Assembly (NCBI GenBank): GCA_003993805.1
Contig: RSEF01000020.1
Span: 11,615,105-11,679,104, forward strand
Length of the DNA stretch: 64,000 nucleotides
Direction: 5' to 3'
Origin: Himantopus leucocephalus
Lineage: Eukaryota > Chordata > Aves > Charadriiformes > Recurvirostridae
Under the pieces are notes generated by a model. It saw only the letters and a program-made list of their open reading frames with translations. It had not been told where the DNA came from and ran no database searches. Position 1 is the stretch's first letter; each line of letters begins with the position of its first letter. Positions 61,681 to 64,000 of the stretch are shown here, in pieces. Both the position numbers and the translations under genes were made by a program.

Positions 61681-64000
61681 GATTCATAATTATTGGTTTG
61701 TGTACGTTTTCATAATAGTAATATTTATCCAGTTTTTGGTAAGTTAATGATTTGTTCTGGCTGCCTTGTCAATAACAGGACTTAGGGATACCTTTGTCCA
61801 TAATGATTGCTTAAATAATATTGTTGAATTTATTCTTGTGCTGTTTCTGTTTGTGTCATAAATTCTAAGCAACAGATTTCTTTGTTAAAATTCATTTGAG
61901 AAGTTGTATAAATTACTTGATCAATTTGCTGAATATATATTGCTCATTTGAATTGTTGTTAATAACAAAGCTGACTCCTTTTGTGCTGACATCTGAAAAT
62001 CAGACTACACAAAGTGGAATATGAATGTAATAATAAAAGATCTTGTTATCTCTGAACTTCAAAAATTATTATTTAAGCCGTTAGAAAGTAGAAATGTGTC
62101 CTTTTGAAAATCAAGAAAGAATGCTTTGACCTCTTCAGGAGCCGTTCCTAGTTGTCTCGTGCTTTTGAACCGCAAACAGAGATTGTTCTTCGTGATTAAG
62201 GATTTGCATCACTGTGGCTTTCAGATGTTTATTTTACAAAGATAATTTAATGATATTATTCATATATTTTAGATGAGTGCACATGTATTAATGTCATTTA
62301 AAAGAGTACATATTCTGAACAGATGCCAATTTTAAAATATTTTCTTTTACTAATTATGGAGGAGTTGTTAAATATACAGGAATGATTCATGCCGTGAAAC
62401 AGATAATACTGAAGTATTCTGTAGTATTCTCTAACAGTGTTCTTGGATAACTCAGTTATTTGGAAAAGGAAAATTTCTACATAAGAGGAAGAATGCATTC
62501 TGAGTTTCCTCTGCAAGCAGATATTGTCTATGCTTTAAATAGTTAATGTGTGAGGAAAAGTACAGTTTCTGCACAGGCAGATGTAACACATCATACCCAG
62601 TAGATAAAAGCAGAGAAAGAGTGAAAACATTACTTTGGATACATTTTTACTAATTAGGCTCCATAATATAACTTAAGACCTTGAAGCACAGTAACATTTT
62701 CACGTACCAATTAGAATTAATTGCCTTCTGAAACTTTGAAGACTTCTTCCCCCAAAATCCTAGAATCTTCCAAGGAAATGAAGAAAAGCAGCTGATGTCA
62801 GCAAGAGCGGGGCTGTGAGTTGGAACGTGTGCTTGCATGATAGCGTTTAATTAAGCATTGTGCTGCGAGTTGGTGACCGATAGAGGTAATTAGAGCAGCT
62901 TCCTGTAGATGGCAGTATCCGTTCACATCTAATTTAAGCTAGCGGGGAAAAAAGATGCAAGTGCTTTGATTTTTTTTGTCTTAGTTTTGACTTAGTAAGG
63001 TATCTTGCTGATGATCTTATACATGTCAAGGCTACACAAAAAGAGTTCTTTGCAGCTTTTTTCCTTAGCAGGCTAGTAAGTCCTAGTGTCACGACAAGGC
63101 ATAGTCACCTCTGCCAGGACAGAGGACGGGGTGCACATACCCGGCTGTCTTCTGCCAGAGCCCAGCAGTGCGGGGATGGGGCTGCCTTCCTGCTGCTGAA
63201 GGGGGCACCGGCGCCCAGCGCAGCCGGCCCAGCCTCGGCTGCACGGCGGGTCCTTCTGCCTTCCTTGGCTGCGATGCCTCCTCAACCCTGGCCGTGCCGT
63301 GTTTATCCTCTGCTCTGGCTGAGCTGAGCGAGTCGGCTCAGCAAAAGGCCAGGTGAGTGCCACCAGTGCAAGGGAGGTGTTGGGAGTGTGCACTAGGAGC
63401 GTGTTAATATATGTTCTGTCGCTGATAAATCATTTTAACGTACCATGTGAAATTATTGTTTATTGATGATTTAGTCTGTTTATCTGAGAAATCTTTAATT
63501 AAAGAGGTTTTAAGGCCTTTAACAAGTAACAGATTTGTTAGACAAATTTATGAAGTCCATTAAGGTGAGGGGAAGTGTGTGCAGAGACCGTGAGAGGTGG
63601 TAAGACCCTTCATAGCAAGGTAAGCTTCTTAACTTCTATGGATTTCATTTTTCTCCAAGTCAAGCTTTGACACAGCAGCGTGGACATGGTGCACAGTCAG
63701 TCTGACTGCAATAGGTCTTTCCTCTGCATGCTGTGATGTAAGATTTTACCATGAGATGATGATCTCTACTCATAGTTTAAGCATCATTCTGCTACAGTAG
63801 ATGAGGAAAATAGTGGATTTCCAGCTGATTTCCATTTTTTGTGAATGTTCCGAGAAATTTTCTTGAACTGTCAAATCTTAAGTTCCTGCCATCCTCTTCT
63901 TCATATCCAAAATAACCTTTTCCCTGTCTTTCAAACCTGTGTGCTGATTACTCAGTCTGGATTAGGGAAACATTTCTGCTGTCTGTTGGTACATCTACTG

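Larger units (their letters stand above)
59369..64000. other. CTCFL 3' flank
   Basis: The CTCFL 3' UTR begins here, and the candidate terminal exon at 61.43 kb lies within it. A GC-rich pocket at about 63130-63360 has an open frame but no recognisable product. An AT-rich stretch at about 63400-63560 (attattgtttattgatgatt and following) resembles a conserved enhancer. From human gene order, RBM38 would lie beyond the right edge with its 3' end facing CTCFL. Confidence 0.55.

Noticed and set aside
63073..63393. 106-codon minus-strand frame in a GC-rich pocket.
   Set aside because: Composition explains the open frame. It does not resemble RBM38 or another expected neighbour.

Overview
This window looks like nuclear DNA from a bird. 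Genes are split by GT-AG introns, most of the sequence is non-coding, CR1 retroposon fragments are present, and one solo LTR resembles a family common in bird genomes. Two protein-coding genes can be supported, arranged head to head: PCK1 on the minus strand and CTCFL (BORIS, the paralogue of the insulator protein CTCF) on the plus strand. The same divergent pair lies on human chromosome 20q13.

Layout. Positions 1-25.1 kb hold no recognisable coding exon. They contain a CR1 fragment around an assembly gap at 17.8 kb, an older CR1 remnant at 13.1 kb, the solo LTR at 23.0-23.6 kb, homopolymer runs and several hairpins. PCK1 occupies 25.1-32.85 kb. All nine coding exons join in frame to a 622-residue enzyme with intact catalytic motifs, behind a TATA box and cAMP response element spaced as I recall for mammalian PCK1. 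A CR1 copy with a second 100-N gap sits in its second intron. Positions 32.95-44.85 kb are the shared intergenic region. A CpG island at about 44.87-45.45 kb marks the likely CTCFL promoter. CTCFL runs from about 45.1 to 59.4 kb, and a possible alternative last exon lies at 61.43 kb. The rest, to 64 kb, is non-coding as far as I can see.

The most notable result is the CTCFL locus. From memory, published work on amniote CTCFL found orthologues in reptiles and only traces in chicken. Here eleven exons with compatible splice phases encode about 648 residues, with all eleven zinc fingers represented, the CTCF-type C-terminus, and no stop codon or frameshift. It also shows possible decay or divergence: a GG where the ZF9/ZF10 acceptor AG is expected (with an in-frame alternative AG 18 bases upstream), a zinc ligand changed to Tyr in ZF11, a DNA-contact residue changed in ZF4, and an N-terminus that needs an inferred first exon for its ATG.

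The two genes have unrelated jobs: PCK1 drives hepatic and renal gluconeogenesis, and CTCFL is a sequence-specific chromatin protein. They share only the intergenic region.
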